This document shows positions 45,359-54,389 of a DNA stretch of 64,000 nucleotides, in pieces. Location of the stretch: the NCBI RefSeq assembly GCF_024345835.1, contig NZ_JAGQBW010000010.1, positions 43,492 to 107,491 on the forward strand, written 5' to 3'. The first letter of the stretch is position 1. The number at the start of each line of letters is the position of its first letter. The position numbers and the translations under genes are program-made. The notes beneath the pieces were generated by a model. The model did not search any database. It saw only the letters and a list, made by a program, of their open reading frames with translations, and was not told the origin of the DNA. Source of the DNA: Synechococcus sp. HJ21-Hayes (GTDB taxonomy: Bacteria > Cyanobacteriota > Cyanobacteriia > PCC-6307 > Cyanobiaceae).

Positions 45359-45622
45359 ATGTCAGCTGGCCAGTTCAAGTCGTTTCTGGAAGCTGTTCAA
45401 GCAGATTCAACCCTCCAGGAGAAGCTTGATGCGGCAGTAAATGCAGAAGCAGCTGTAGCGATTGCAAAGGATGCGGGATTTACCATTTCTGTTGAAGAGA
45501 TAAGGCTAGGGAAAGATGTTTCGTCTGACGATTTGGCTGATTTGTGTGGAGGAAACTCAGATCAAGCCGCAAGGCTGGAAGCTGGACTGGAATGGTTTAG
45601 GCGATGGAGTAACCCCATGTAG
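45359..45622 (+). CDS. Nif11-like leader peptide precursor
   Basis: 87 residues from ATG 45359; the open frame continues upstream without similarity. MSAGQFKSFLEAVQADSTLQ and AIAKDAGFTISVEEIR match the Nif11-type leader of cyanobacterial ribosomal natural-product precursors, and the double-glycine site is LADLCGG. The following segment (NSDQAARLEAGLEWFRRWSN) has no Cys, so it is not a typical lanthipeptide core. No LanM-type synthetase or peptidase-ABC gene lies nearby. It may be an orphan precursor or a Nif11-domain protein with another role. Confidence 0.75.
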   Translation: MSAGQFKSFLEAVQADSTLQEKLDAAVNAEAAVAIAKDAGFTISVEEIRLGKDVSSDDLADLCGGNSDQAARLEAGLEWFRRWSNPM

Positions 45623-45735
45623 CACTCGTTGAACGTCAACCGGCAAAAAGCCACCGCCCGTCATCAGGGTTATGCCAAGCCGATCCAGGCCAGAGGCCGG
45701 TCAACCTGATGGGCGCGGTGCTGATGGCGGTCACG

Positions 45736-45755
45736 AACAGGGCAAAAGCCCTGTT
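45736..45755. terminator. possible terminator hairpin after the kdp cluster
   Basis: AACAGGGC/GCCCTGTT, a perfect 8-bp stem with AAAA loop, about 95 bases after the stop of the last kdp-cluster gene. No clear T-run on the minus strand. Confidence 0.3.
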
Positions 45756-45850
45756 TCGGTAGTTGTTTCAGCAAACTCTTCAGGGTTCCCCGCTTTGACA
45801 GGCTGCGAACGATCAGGCGCTGCTGGCGACTTCATTCAGCAACGCCTGCC

Positions 45851-46501
45851 TCAACCCCTGTCGCGCTCTGCAGCCATCCAAAGCAGTGCTGCCTCAGTGC
45901 GGTTGTCGGCCTGGAGCTTCTGCAACAGCACGTGCACGTGGCTGCGGACCGTTCCTTCTCCTATACCCAGCGTTGAGGCAATGAGGCGGTTATTCGCACC
46001 AGCGGCCAAGCACTCGAGCACCTCACGCTCACGCGGCGTGAGGCCGTTGAGCTTGGCCTGCACATCACGAGGGCGGCACGGATCCACTGGTGCCGGTGGC
46101 CGCAGGGCGGCAGTCGCGCGCTGATCCCACCAACTGGCACCAGCCATGAGGGAGCCCAGCGCCAAAGCAACCTGGTCAAAAGCGTGTTCCTTGTGTAGGT
46201 ACCCCAGCGCACCGGCTTGCCAGATGCGTTGCACCCAGTGTGGATCGTCCTGGCTGGTGAGCATCAGTACGGGAGCCCATTGCCTGCCGCTGATCTCGGA
46301 GCAGGTTGCAAGACCACCCATGCCCGGCAGCACCAGATCGAGCAGCACCAGATCCATCGCTTCTCTCTCGAGGATCTCCAGACCCTGCTCGCCGTCGCAG
46401 GCAACAGCCACTGCATCCACATCGGGGAGTGCTCGCAGATGGGTGGCCATCGCTAGTTGATAGGCCTGGTCGTCCTCAATGAAGAGCAGCCGCACGCTCA
46501 A
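45851..46501 (-). CDS. NarL/LuxR-type response regulator
   Basis: 216 residues from a TTG that overlaps the kinase stop (TTGA); a GTG two codons later is also possible. The receiver has intact acidic residues (FIEDDQ), phospho-acceptor Asp near residue 55 (LVLLDLVLPGMG), Thr (MLTSQ) and Lys (LHKEHA). A C-terminal LuxR-type helix-turn-helix (LTPREREVLECLAAGANNRL, then GIGEGTVRSHVHVLLQKL) binds DNA. The last gene of the kdp cluster, in the place where E. coli has the OmpR-type KdpE. Confidence 0.92.
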   Translation of the reverse strand: MSVRLLFIEDDQAYQLAMATHLRALPDVDAVAVACDGEQGLEILEREAMDLVLLDLVLPGMGGLATCSEISGRQWAPVLMLTSQDDPHWVQRIWQAGALGYLHKEHAFDQVALALGSLMAGASWWDQRATAALRPPAPVDPCRPRDVQAKLNGLTPREREVLECLAAGANNRLIASTLGIGEGTVRSHVHVLLQKLQADNRTEAALLWMAAERDRG

Positions 46502-47499
46502 TCCCTCCTGTGCGGTAGCTGCACAACCACGCTGGCGCCGCCGCCTTGGCAGTTGCCGGCTTTGATTGTGCCGTCGTGAGCCTCAGCGATCAAGCGGCAG
46601 AGATAAAGGCCCAGGCCTGCGCCGGGCCGATCGGAACTCACGGGTGAGAACCGCTGAAATAGCCCAGGTAGCTCACCGGAGCGGAACCCCTGCCCTTCAT
46701 CGCGGATCTCCAATCGCCACGCCTCCTCTGCGCGACTGAGTTGCAACCAGATGCGCTGCCCACGGCAGCTGTGGTGCAGGGCATTGAGTAACAGGTTTTC
46801 GATCAATCGCTGCAACAAGGTGGCATCAGCCAAAAGGGTCTGATCCACCTGGCCTCCCTGACGAAGCACCACGCTGATCTGCCGTTGCGTGGCGATCGGC
46901 TCCACGGTCTGCAGCGCGTCCTGGGCAATGCAAAGCAGATTGCAGTGGACCAGATTGGGTTTGAGGCCTTCCTGTTCAGCACGAAACACCTGCAGCAGAT
47001 CATCAATCAAGCGAAGACAGCGCTGTTGACTGGTGCGAATCGCGGCAAGAGCCGGGTTGCTCTCCAGGGAAGTGATCGCTGCTAGTGTTCCGAGGATCGG
47101 CGTCTCGAGGTCGTGGGCCAGGGTGGCAATCACGTCACCGCGCAACTGAGCCTGAGCCAGTTGCACATCGAGGGCAATGCGTTGCTGCTGCAACGCCTGA
47201 TTGCGGATGAGCAACAGGGTGGTGATGGTCAGGCAGAAACAGACCAGCAACCGGTTCGCCAGATCCAGGCTGACGTTGAGCGCCAGAGGAGTAGGTACAA
47301 ACAGATTGAGCAGTGTTGCGACGCAGCAGACGATCAGAAATCGCCAGGCCTGTTGGCTGGAGCGCTGCGCTGCTCCGATCACCAAGGGGATCACGTAAAG
47401 AATGCCGAGCACGACGCCCGTCGGTGTGGCAAGCTCCAGCAGCAGGATCCCCAACCAAGTTGCCCACACCAATCCGATGGGCAGGCCGGGCCTGGTCAT
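46498..47499 (-). CDS. membrane histidine kinase of the kdp cluster
   Basis: 333 residues. About four membrane helices in residues 8-98 lead directly into a HisKA/HATPase module: H box ATLAHDLETPILG (His about 129), N box ENLLLNALHH, G1 RDEGQGF, G2 GAGLGLYLCRLIAEA. It starts in an overlap with the short kdpD (ATGA) and ends in an overlap with the regulator. The four-helix plus kinase layout equals the missing C-terminal half of a full KdpD, so it probably supplies that function in trans. Confidence 0.88.
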   Translation of the reverse strand: MTRPGLPIGLVWATWLGILLLELATPTGVVLGILYVIPLVIGAAQRSSQQAWRFLIVCCVATLLNLFVPTPLALNVSLDLANRLLVCFCLTITTLLLIRNQALQQQRIALDVQLAQAQLRGDVIATLAHDLETPILGTLAAITSLESNPALAAIRTSQQRCLRLIDDLLQVFRAEQEGLKPNLVHCNLLCIAQDALQTVEPIATQRQISVVLRQGGQVDQTLLADATLLQRLIENLLLNALHHSCRGQRIWLQLSRAEEAWRLEIRDEGQGFRSGELPGLFQRFSPVSSDRPGAGLGLYLCRLIAEAHDGTIKAGNCQGGGASVVVQLPHRRD

Positions 47500-48599
47500 G
47501 GTTCGTTCGACCCTGGATCTTGGAGCGGCAGGCCCTCAGAGATCAGGTGCAGGTCGATACTGAGTCCCCGCAGCTGGTGCTGCAGTCGCTCGGATAGGGG
47601 TCGACGAAACAGGGCCTTGAGGCGTGAGCGCATCGTCTGACCCAACACGATCTGCGTGATGCGTTTCTCCGCGGCCACCCGGGCGATGGTGGGGAGAATA
47701 TCTGCGCTTTCCTCCCGCAGAAAGGTGCCGCCCACGTCGTCGCAGAGCTGGCGGCATTCTTCCTGAAGCAACGATTCCTCGCGACTGAGAAATCGATTGG
47801 GATCCTGCACCGTCAGGGCCAACAGTGGAGCATCCATGGCCGCAGCCAGTCGGGCCGCGCGGCGCAACAGGCGTTTGCTGGTCTGGTAATTCGCCAGACA
47901 GACCATGACCCGTTCGCGTAGGGGCGTCAGCGAGGGAAGGATGTCGTTCTCAACGCGATCGGCCACCTCGCGCAACGAGAGTTCCCGCAAGGCCACGAGA
48001 TGGCGGCGCTGGAAGAAGTTGGCCAGCGCCTGGCCCACCTTGTCCGAGGCGTACACCTTCCCTTCCTTCAGCCGCTCCTGCAGTGTTTCCGGTGTGACAT
48101 CCACGAGCACCACCTCATCGGCGTTCTCAAGCATCCGGTTGGGGATGCGTTCGCGTACGACCACACCGGTGAGTTCCGCCACCACATCGTTCAGGCTTTC
48201 GAGGTGCTGGATGTTCAGTGTGGAGTACACATCCAGCCCGGAGAGCAGCAACATCTCCACGTCCTGCCAGCGCTTCTCCCGTTCGCTGCCCGGCACGTTG
48301 GTGTGGGCCAGCTCATCGACCAGCACCAGCTGCGGGCGCCTGGCGAGGACAGCCGAGACATCCATCTCCTCCAGGTCCACCTCCTGGTAGCGCATGCGTT
48401 TGCGCGGGATCTGCTCCAGCCCCTCGGCCTGGCGTGCCGTTTCCACGCGCCCATGGGTTTCCAGCAGGCCCACCACCACATCGGTGCCCTCCCGCAGCAT
48501 CTCCTTGCCCTCCTGGAGCATGCGGCAGGTTTTGCCCACACCCGGCGCCATGCCGATGAACACCTTGAGGCGGCCGCGCCGGTGGGTGGAGCGGATCAT
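47496..48599 (-). CDS. kdpD: short KdpD (sensor + USP domains only)
   Basis: 367 residues. The N-terminal KdpD domain has Walker A GMAPGVGKTCRMLQEGKEML, GLLETHGR, LVDELAHTNVPGSEREKRWQ and the LNIQHLESLNDVV block. A universal-stress-type domain follows (about 225-345: RVMVCLANYQTSKRLLRRAA). There is no membrane region or kinase. Short KdpD proteins of this size occur in other cyanobacteria. It overlaps kdpC upstream and the separate kinase gene downstream, each by 4 bases. Confidence 0.93.
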   Translation of the reverse strand: MIRSTHRRGRLKVFIGMAPGVGKTCRMLQEGKEMLREGTDVVVGLLETHGRVETARQAEGLEQIPRKRMRYQEVDLEEMDVSAVLARRPQLVLVDELAHTNVPGSEREKRWQDVEMLLLSGLDVYSTLNIQHLESLNDVVAELTGVVVRERIPNRMLENADEVVLVDVTPETLQERLKEGKVYASDKVGQALANFFQRRHLVALRELSLREVADRVENDILPSLTPLRERVMVCLANYQTSKRLLRRAARLAAAMDAPLLALTVQDPNRFLSREESLLQEECRQLCDDVGGTFLREESADILPTIARVAAEKRITQIVLGQTMRSRLKALFRRPLSERLQHQLRGLSIDLHLISEGLPLQDPGSNEP

Positions 48600-49135
48600 G
48601 ACGGCCGCAGGTTGTCGAGCGCCAGGTTGAAGCGCAGCACATTCACCACCGGCTCAATCGCCTGCAGCCCCAGGGGCCCTTCCTGGGCCTGGCGCAACAG
48701 GGCCTCCAGTTCGGCCAGGGCGATCTTGCGTTCGCGCGCCAGACGCGGGAACTGCTGGCGGGCCGCCACCAAGCTGATGTGGGGATCCACGCCGGAGGCG
48801 GAATCGAGCAGCAGATCAGGAGCCGGTTGGCTCACGCCGGCCAGCTCCCACCCACTGGCGACATCAGCGACTCGGACAGCCAGCTCAGGGTTGCTGGCGG
48901 CAAGGTTTGGAGCACCGGCCTGCCGGCCCTGCAGGTAACGGGGGGAGCGGAAGCTCTGGCCGATCAGGCGGGCACCCACCACCTGCTCGCCGCGCCGCAG
49001 CAGGCTGCCATCGGCAGAACCGGGGGCCACCAACCTCGCCAGACCGAGCATCGGCAGGGTGATCACCACCACGGTGAGCAGCCAGAGGATGAGCGTGACG
49101 CGCACGCCCCGCAGCACTTGGGCCGTGAATGACAT
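48596..49135 (-). CDS. kdpC: potassium-transporting ATPase subunit C
   Basis: 179 residues from ATG 49135, which overlaps the preceding small gene's stop. One N-terminal membrane helix (VRVTLILWLLTVVVITLPML), then QVVGARLIGQSFRSPRYLQG, SASGVDPHISLVAARQQFPR, and VNVLRFNLALD; these are the KdpC landmarks. KdpC stabilises the KdpB ATP site. Normal length. An upstream in-frame ATG at 49198 would overlap the small gene entirely and is unlikely. Confidence 0.93.
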   Translation of the reverse strand: MSFTAQVLRGVRVTLILWLLTVVVITLPMLGLARLVAPGSADGSLLRRGEQVVGARLIGQSFRSPRYLQGRQAGAPNLAASNPELAVRVADVASGWELAGVSQPAPDLLLDSASGVDPHISLVAARQQFPRLARERKIALAELEALLRQAQEGPLGLQAIEPVVNVLRFNLALDNLRPS

Positions 49136-49323
49136 CAGAACTTCTCCGGTTGGGCGATCACGGCGAACAGGTAGCCCGATAGGGCAACGGTGCCGCATAG
49201 GAGCAGGGCCAGGGTGTGGCTCTGCAAGGGGGGCTGGCTACTGCGAAACAGCGGGGTGAGCAGAAGGGTGCCGGCGACCAGAAGAAGCGGCAACCAGAAG
49301 CGGATGTGCAGAAAACGTGTCAT
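49135..49323 (-). CDS. KdpF-like small subunit with extra helix
   Basis: 62 residues and two membrane helices. The C-terminal one ends GYLFAVIAQPEKF, the KdpF pattern (GYLxYAxxxPExF), while KdpF of E. coli is only 29 residues with a single helix. The first helix (FWLPLLLVAGTLLLTPLF) is additional. It lies between kdpB and kdpC, where Anabaena has the gene called kdpG. I assign it as the F/G-type stabilising subunit; whether both helices are functional is inferred. Confidence 0.7.
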   Translation of the reverse strand: MTRFLHIRFWLPLLLVAGTLLLTPLFRSSQPPLQSHTLALLLCGTVALSGYLFAVIAQPEKF

Positions 49324-49332
49324 CTCAGGTCC

Positions 49333-51429
49333 TCAGATCAAACGGAGCGCACCGATCGCCAGGTCGATCAGCTTGATCCCCAGGAATGGCGCCACAACGC
49401 CGCCGGCGCCGTACACCAGGAGATTGCGGCGCAACAGTTGCTCGGCGCTCAGCGGCCGGAATTTGACACCCTTCAAGGCCAGGGGCACCAACGCCGGGAT
49501 GATCAGGGCGTTGAACACCATCGCCGAGAGAATGGCTGATTGCGGTGACGCCAACTTCATCACATTCAGCGCTTCCAACCCCACACCAGCAAACAGCGCG
49601 GGCAGGATCGCGAAGTATTTGGCGATGTCGTTGGCGATCGAGAAGGTGGTGAGCGCGCCTCTCGTGATCAGCAGTTGTTTGCCGATCGTCACGATGTCGA
49701 TCAGCTTGGTGGGATCGCTATCGAGATCAACCATGTTGGCCGCCTCTTTGGCGGCCTGCGTGCCGGAATTCATGGCAACACCCACATTGGCCTGGGCTAG
49801 AGCAGGGGCGTCGTTCGAGCCATCGCCGGTCATCGCCACCAACTTGCCGAGCTTCTGCTCCTGCTGAATCACCGCGATCTTGTCTTCCGGTGTGGCCTCG
49901 GCGATGAAGTCGTCTACGCCGGCTTCCCGGGCAATCACACCAGCGGTGATCGGGTTGTCGCCGGTGAGCATCACCGTGCGAATGCCCATGCGCCGCAACT
50001 GCTCGAAGCGCTCGCGAATGCCGGGCTTGATGATGTCCTTGAGGTAGATCACCCCGAACACGTCGGCGCCGCGGCAGACAGCCAAGGGGGTGCCCCCCAG
50101 CCGTGACACCCGCTCAAAGCACTGGTCGAGGGCCTCGGGCACCTCCCCACCGCGGGAGCGCACGAACCCCTTGATGGCATCAACGGCTCCCTTGCGGAAC
50201 TCGCTGCCATCGGGGATGTCAGATCCGCTCATGCGGGTGCGGGCTGAAAAGTCGATCCCGCTGGCGGACTCGGCCGCAAAAGGCAGCACAGCCCCGAGCT
50301 TCTCGGCCAGCCGCACGATCGAGCGCCCTTCCGGCGTCTGATCAAAGCAACTGGCACCCAGAGCCACCTCGGCCAGCTCCGCCACGCTGTGACCACCGAC
50401 GGGCAGAAACTCCTCCGCCAGCCGATTGCCCAGGGTGATCGTGCCGGTCTTGTCGAGCACCAGGGTGTTCACATCGCCGCAGGCTTCCACGGCCCGGCCC
50501 GAGGTGGCGATCACGTTGAACTGGGCCACCCGGTCCATCCCGGCGATGCCGATCGCACTGAGCAGGCCGCCGATCGTGGTGGGGATCAGAGCCACCAGCA
50601 ACGCCACCAGTGTCACCACCGATGGGGCGTCCTGGAGGAAACCCGCCACGGGCGGCAGGGTGGCCACCGCAATCAGAAACACCTGGGTGAGCACCGCCAG
50701 CAGCACGGTGAGGGCGATCTCATTTGGTGTTTTGCTGCGTTCCGCACCTTCCACCAGCGCGATCATCCGGTCGATGAATCCCTTGCCTGGATCAGCGGTG
50801 ATCCGCAGCGTGAGCTGATCGGACAGGATGCGCGTGCCGCCGGTGACCGACCCGGCCACATCAGAGCCGGCTTCCTTGAGCACGGGGGCTGATTCGCCGG
50901 TGATGGCCGATTCATCCACAGAGGCCACGCCGGCGATCACTTCCCCGTCGGCGGGGATCACATCCCCGGCCTGGATCAACACCAGGTCTCCGCGGCGCAG
51001 ATCGGAGGAATCCACCAGCTCGATGGAGCCATCGGCGCCTTGACGCCGGGCCTGGGTGCGGGCCTGGGTGCGGCGCAGGGCATCCGCCTGGGCTTTGCCT
51101 CGGCCTTCCGCCAGCGCCTCGGCGAAGTTGGCGAACAGCAGCGTGGCCAGGAGCGTGAGGCTGATCAGGGCGTTGAAGCCGCGCTCCGGTGCTCCGGCCT
51201 GTGCATCGAGCAGCCTGGGTTCAACGGTGAGCAGCAGGCACAGAGCCGTGCCGCACCACACCACGAACATCACCGGATTGGCCACCGCCTGGCGTGGGTC
51301 GAGCTTGCGAAACGACTCCACCACCGCCCGCTGCACCAGCCCCTGCTGGCGTGGGCGTTCGAGATAGCGGCGCTCCTGGCGGGGCCCCCGCGGCATGCGG
51401 GGGAACATCACACGGGTTGTGGTGGTCAT
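49333..51429 (-). CDS. kdpB: potassium-transporting ATPase subunit B
   Basis: 698 residues. P-type ATPase signatures: TGES in the actuator domain ([12 protein letters not shown]), phosphorylation motif [13 protein letters not shown] (Asp near residue 325), nucleotide region ([15 protein letters not shown]), and the hinge [40 protein letters not shown] forms the core membrane helix. This is the catalytic subunit of the inner-membrane KdpFABC pump for high-affinity K+ uptake. Length and motifs are normal. Confidence 0.96.
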   Translation of the reverse strand: MTTTTRVMFPRMPRGPRQERRYLERPRQQGLVQRAVVESFRKLDPRQAVANPVMFVVWCGTALCLLLTVEPRLLDAQAGAPERGFNALISLTLLATLLFANFAEALAEGRGKAQADALRRTQARTQARRQGADGSIELVDSSDLRRGDLVLIQAGDVIPADGEVIAGVASVDESAITGESAPVLKEAGSDVAGSVTGGTRILSDQLTLRITADPGKGFIDRMIALVEGAERSKTPNEIALTVLLAVLTQVFLIAVATLPPVAGFLQDAPSVVTLVALLVALIPTTIGGLLSAIGIAGMDRVAQFNVIATSGRAVEACGDVNTLVLDKTGTITLGNRLAEEFLPVGGHSVAELAEVALGASCFDQTPEGRSIVRLAEKLGAVLPFAAESASGIDFSARTRMSGSDIPDGSEFRKGAVDAIKGFVRSRGGEVPEALDQCFERVSRLGGTPLAVCRGADVFGVIYLKDIIKPGIRERFEQLRRMGIRTVMLTGDNPITAGVIAREAGVDDFIAEATPEDKIAVIQQEQKLGKLVAMTGDGSNDAPALAQANVGVAMNSGTQAAKEAANMVDLDSDPTKLIDIVTIGKQLLITRGALTTFSIANDIAKYFAILPALFAGVGLEALNVMKLASPQSAILSAMVFNALIIPALVPLALKGVKFRPLSAEQLLRRNLLVYGAGGVVAPFLGIKLIDLAIGALRLI

Positions 51430-51430
51430 C

Positions 51431-53101
51431 TCAGGACGCCAGGGTGAGTGCTTCCGCGATCGGCCCGAGGGCCAGCACCGGGAAGAAGGTGAGGGCCCCG
51501 AGGATCACCAACACCACGGCCGTGACGCCGGTGAACAGGGCGGTGTCGGTGCGCAGGGTCCCGGGACTGGGTTCAAGGGCCGGTTTGCGGCGGAAGCCCT
51601 CGGCCAGGGCCAGCAGCGCGGCGATCGGCAGATAGCGGCCGCCAAGCAGGCTGAGGCTGGTGGTGAGGTTCCACCAGCGGGTGCCATCGATCAGGCCCTC
51701 CAGGCCGCTGCCGTTGTTGGCGGCTGCCGAGGCGTACTCGTACACCACCTGGCTGATGCCATGGGAGCCAGGGTTTGTGATGCCGTTCACCCCGGCGCCA
51801 GCCGCCAGGGTGAGGGCGGCGGGAATCAGGACGAACAGGGGGTGGATCAACAAGATCAGGCTGGCCCACACCACCTGGGCCTTCTCCACCTTGCGGCCGA
51901 GGAATTCCGGTGTGCGCCCCACCATCAGCCCGGTGAGGAACACCGCCAGCAGGGCAAACACCAGCAAGTAGGCCGCGCCGGTGCCCTGGCCGCCGAACAC
52001 CACCTGCAGAAACAGGTTGAACAGGGCAGTGAGGATGGTGAGAGGCATCGCCGCATCGATCGAGCCGTTCACCGCGCCGGTCATGGTGCCGGTGGTCACC
52101 ACGGACCAGAACCCCGTGAGCGCCGGCCCGAAACGCAGCTCTTTGCCCTGCAAATTTCCGCCGCTGACCCAGCTGGTGAGCAGTGGATTGCCGGCCTGCT
52201 CAGCGGCCATCGCCACCGTCACGCCGAGCAATAACAACCCGAACACCAGCGCCAGGAGCTGATTGCTCTGACGCCTGTTGCCGATAAACCGCCCGAAGGC
52301 ATCAAGCGTGGCCGCCGGGATGATCAACATCGCCCAGGTGCTCACCAGGTTGGTGAGCAGGGTGGGGTTCTCGTAGGGGTGGGCGGAGTTGGCGCTGAGG
52401 AAGCCGCCGCCGTTCTCACCGAGCTGCTTAATCGCCTCGAACAGGGCGATCGGCCCCCGCGGTAGCCATTGGCTGGCCCCCTCCAGGGTGGTGATCTGCA
52501 GGGGCGGCGCCAGGGTCATCGGCACACCGCTCACCAGGAAGAACAGCGCCAGCAACACCGAGGCTGGAATCAACACCCGGGTGAGCGAGCGCAGCAGATC
52601 GCGGTAGAAGTTGCCGATCGGCCGGCCGCTGAAGCCACGAATCACGGCGAAGCCCACGGCAAGCCCACTCGCCGCCGAGACAAACATCAGAAACTGCATG
52701 GCTCCCAGCTGCGCCAGGTTCCCGAGGCTCTGCTCGGGGATCAGGTGCTGCTGATCGGTGTTGGTGAGAAAGGAGATGGTGGTGTGGAGGGCCAGATCCC
52801 AGCGCAGCCCTGTGAAGCCCCGCGTGTTGAGCCAACCGGGCTGCGCCAGAAGCAGCGCCAGTGCCACCGCCCCGCAGAGGAGATTGCTGAGCAGGAGCGG
52901 CTGCAGATAGGAGGCAACGGATTCGGCACTGCGTCCGGTCTCCCCGATCCAGCGCAGCAGGGTTGTTTCAAACGGAGTGATCCAGCGATCCCAGGCCGGG
53001 TTGGGGCGGTCATCAAAGACGTCGTAGAGATGACTGCCCAGAGCCGGAGCGGTCAACGCGGCCGCCGCCAGGGTCAAGGCGGCCAACAACCAAGGAAGCA
53101 T
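51431..53101 (-). CDS. kdpA: potassium-transporting ATPase subunit A
   Basis: 556 residues from ATG 53101 ([20 protein letters not shown]); the open frame reaches 53308 without conserved sequence. About ten membrane helices and the four K+-filter-like loops are seen, for example [34 protein letters not shown], and [16 protein letters not shown]. KdpA selects and passes K+ from outside. First gene of the cluster; its stop is one base from kdpB's start codon. About 195 bases separate it from the ArdC-like gene, and they should contain the kdp promoter. Confidence 0.94.
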   Translation of the reverse strand: MLPWLLAALTLAAAALTAPALGSHLYDVFDDRPNPAWDRWITPFETTLLRWIGETGRSAESVASYLQPLLLSNLLCGAVALALLLAQPGWLNTRGFTGLRWDLALHTTISFLTNTDQQHLIPEQSLGNLAQLGAMQFLMFVSAASGLAVGFAVIRGFSGRPIGNFYRDLLRSLTRVLIPASVLLALFFLVSGVPMTLAPPLQITTLEGASQWLPRGPIALFEAIKQLGENGGGFLSANSAHPYENPTLLTNLVSTWAMLIIPAATLDAFGRFIGNRRQSNQLLALVFGLLLLGVTVAMAAEQAGNPLLTSWVSGGNLQGKELRFGPALTGFWSVVTTGTMTGAVNGSIDAAMPLTILTALFNLFLQVVFGGQGTGAAYLLVFALLAVFLTGLMVGRTPEFLGRKVEKAQVVWASLILLIHPLFVLIPAALTLAAGAGVNGITNPGSHGISQVVYEYASAAANNGSGLEGLIDGTRWWNLTTSLSLLGGRYLPIAALLALAEGFRRKPALEPSPGTLRTDTALFTGVTAVVLVILGALTFFPVLALGPIAEALTLAS

Positions 53102-53297
53102 GTCCGCTGGAAACCAGACGCTGCAATCATGGTTGGGCAGCGGAGCGGCAGCAACTACCAAAAGGTAGAGGCCCCAGTTGTGCTCTGATCGCCTTCTTCC
53201 AGGAGTGGGCTTCCCCTGCACCCGGCCGATGCGGCGCCTACGACTGTGAGGAGGATCGCGCCATCCTGGCGGCTTTTTTGGATCTGGATCAGCCGCC

Positions 53298-54266
53298 TCA
53301 ACGGCCACTCACTTCTGGTGCCTCGGGGCAGATCAGCTCGGCGGCTTTGCGGGCATCGCTGAGCACCTGCAGCAGCACCCGCGGCGACTCCTTGAGCAGC
53401 TCCACCCAGTGGCCCAGATAGGCAGCGTGATTGGCCATGGCACTGCCGATCTCCAGGCGATCGCCGAGCAGCACTGCGCCCAGCTCGGCCACCAGTTCTT
53501 CGCGGGCATAGGCGCGGCCGCCCTCGCGATCAGCACCCATGCCACCGGAGAGATCACGGGCCAGTCGGGAGCTGTGGCCCGTGGAGTGGATGGCCTCATG
53601 GGCCCAGGTGGCATAGAGGGCCCCGGCGGAATGGAAGGCGGAGCGATCGGGCAGCTGGATGCGGTCTGGCCCTGGCAGGTAACAGGCCCGATCCCCTGCG
53701 AAGGCCGCCGGCACGGGCCAGCGGCTGAGCACCGCTTCCGCTGCTGCAAGCCGCTCGGGTTCAGGCCGCTGCATGGCGCCCTCGGCCAGCCGGCGCTTGC
53801 GGATCAGCGCCTCGAGGGGCTCACCCACTAGATCGCCGGCATTGAAGAGCGGCACCGGCCGGTAGCTCACCCAGCTGCGCTCCGCTTCAGCCGCTGAACC
53901 CGGCTCCGCCAGCTTGCTTTCGCCCCGCTGATGCACCTGGGGCCGCAGCACATGCACCGCCTTGCTGCCCTTGCGGGGAACGATCCCCAACGCCTTGGCC
54001 TCGGCAAAGCCGCACCAGTAGGGCAGGGCCGATCCCCGCAGGTGCAGGCCCAGGGTGAGCAGTGCTGGATTGGCCCCGCGGTAGCGGCGTCCCGAGAGCA
54101 GATTCACGTGGTGTCCGCCGGCGGCGGCATCCCACTCCCGCCGCCAGGGGCTGGTGCCGGCCTCCAGCAGGGTGATCAGCGAGGCCACCAGCTTGTCCTC
54201 GCTGGAGACTTTGGCCGTAGCCGCACCAGCGGATCGGCTGGAGCGGGCAGGAGATGAAACAGCCAC
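53298..54266 (-). CDS. ArdC-like antirestriction/zincin protein
   Basis: 322 residues from GTG 54266 (start uncertain; frame is open to 54290). An N-terminal ssDNA-binding ArdC domain (KLVASLITLLEAGTSPWRRE, GRRYRGANPALLTL) is followed by a zincin-like metallopeptidase domain with HEAIHSTGH and a later Glu in AREELVAELGAVLLG. Members of this family on plasmids block restriction of incoming single-stranded DNA. Here it lies immediately after hsdR in the same direction, which would put an antirestriction protein beside its target. Confidence 0.85.
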   Translation of the reverse strand: MAVSSPARSSRSAGAATAKVSSEDKLVASLITLLEAGTSPWRREWDAAAGGHHVNLLSGRRYRGANPALLTLGLHLRGSALPYWCGFAEAKALGIVPRKGSKAVHVLRPQVHQRGESKLAEPGSAAEAERSWVSYRPVPLFNAGDLVGEPLEALIRKRRLAEGAMQRPEPERLAAAEAVLSRWPVPAAFAGDRACYLPGPDRIQLPDRSAFHSAGALYATWAHEAIHSTGHSSRLARDLSGGMGADREGGRAYAREELVAELGAVLLGDRLEIGSAMANHAAYLGHWVELLKESPRVLLQVLSDARKAAELICPEAPEVSGR

Positions 54267-54389
54267 GGAGGGGCAAGCGCAGGACCGCAAGCGCCGGGCT
54301 GGCCACAGCGCTCAAGGAAGCCAATGCCACCGGTGTTTCAGCGGCTGCGGCGGGGGAGAATCAGGCGGTGCTGGGATCGGTGGGCATGG

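Noticed and set aside
53102..53297. Riboswitch upstream of kdpA
   Set aside because: K+-related riboswitches are known upstream of such genes, but I could not trace a conserved ydaO-type or other core here; a covariance-model scan would decide.
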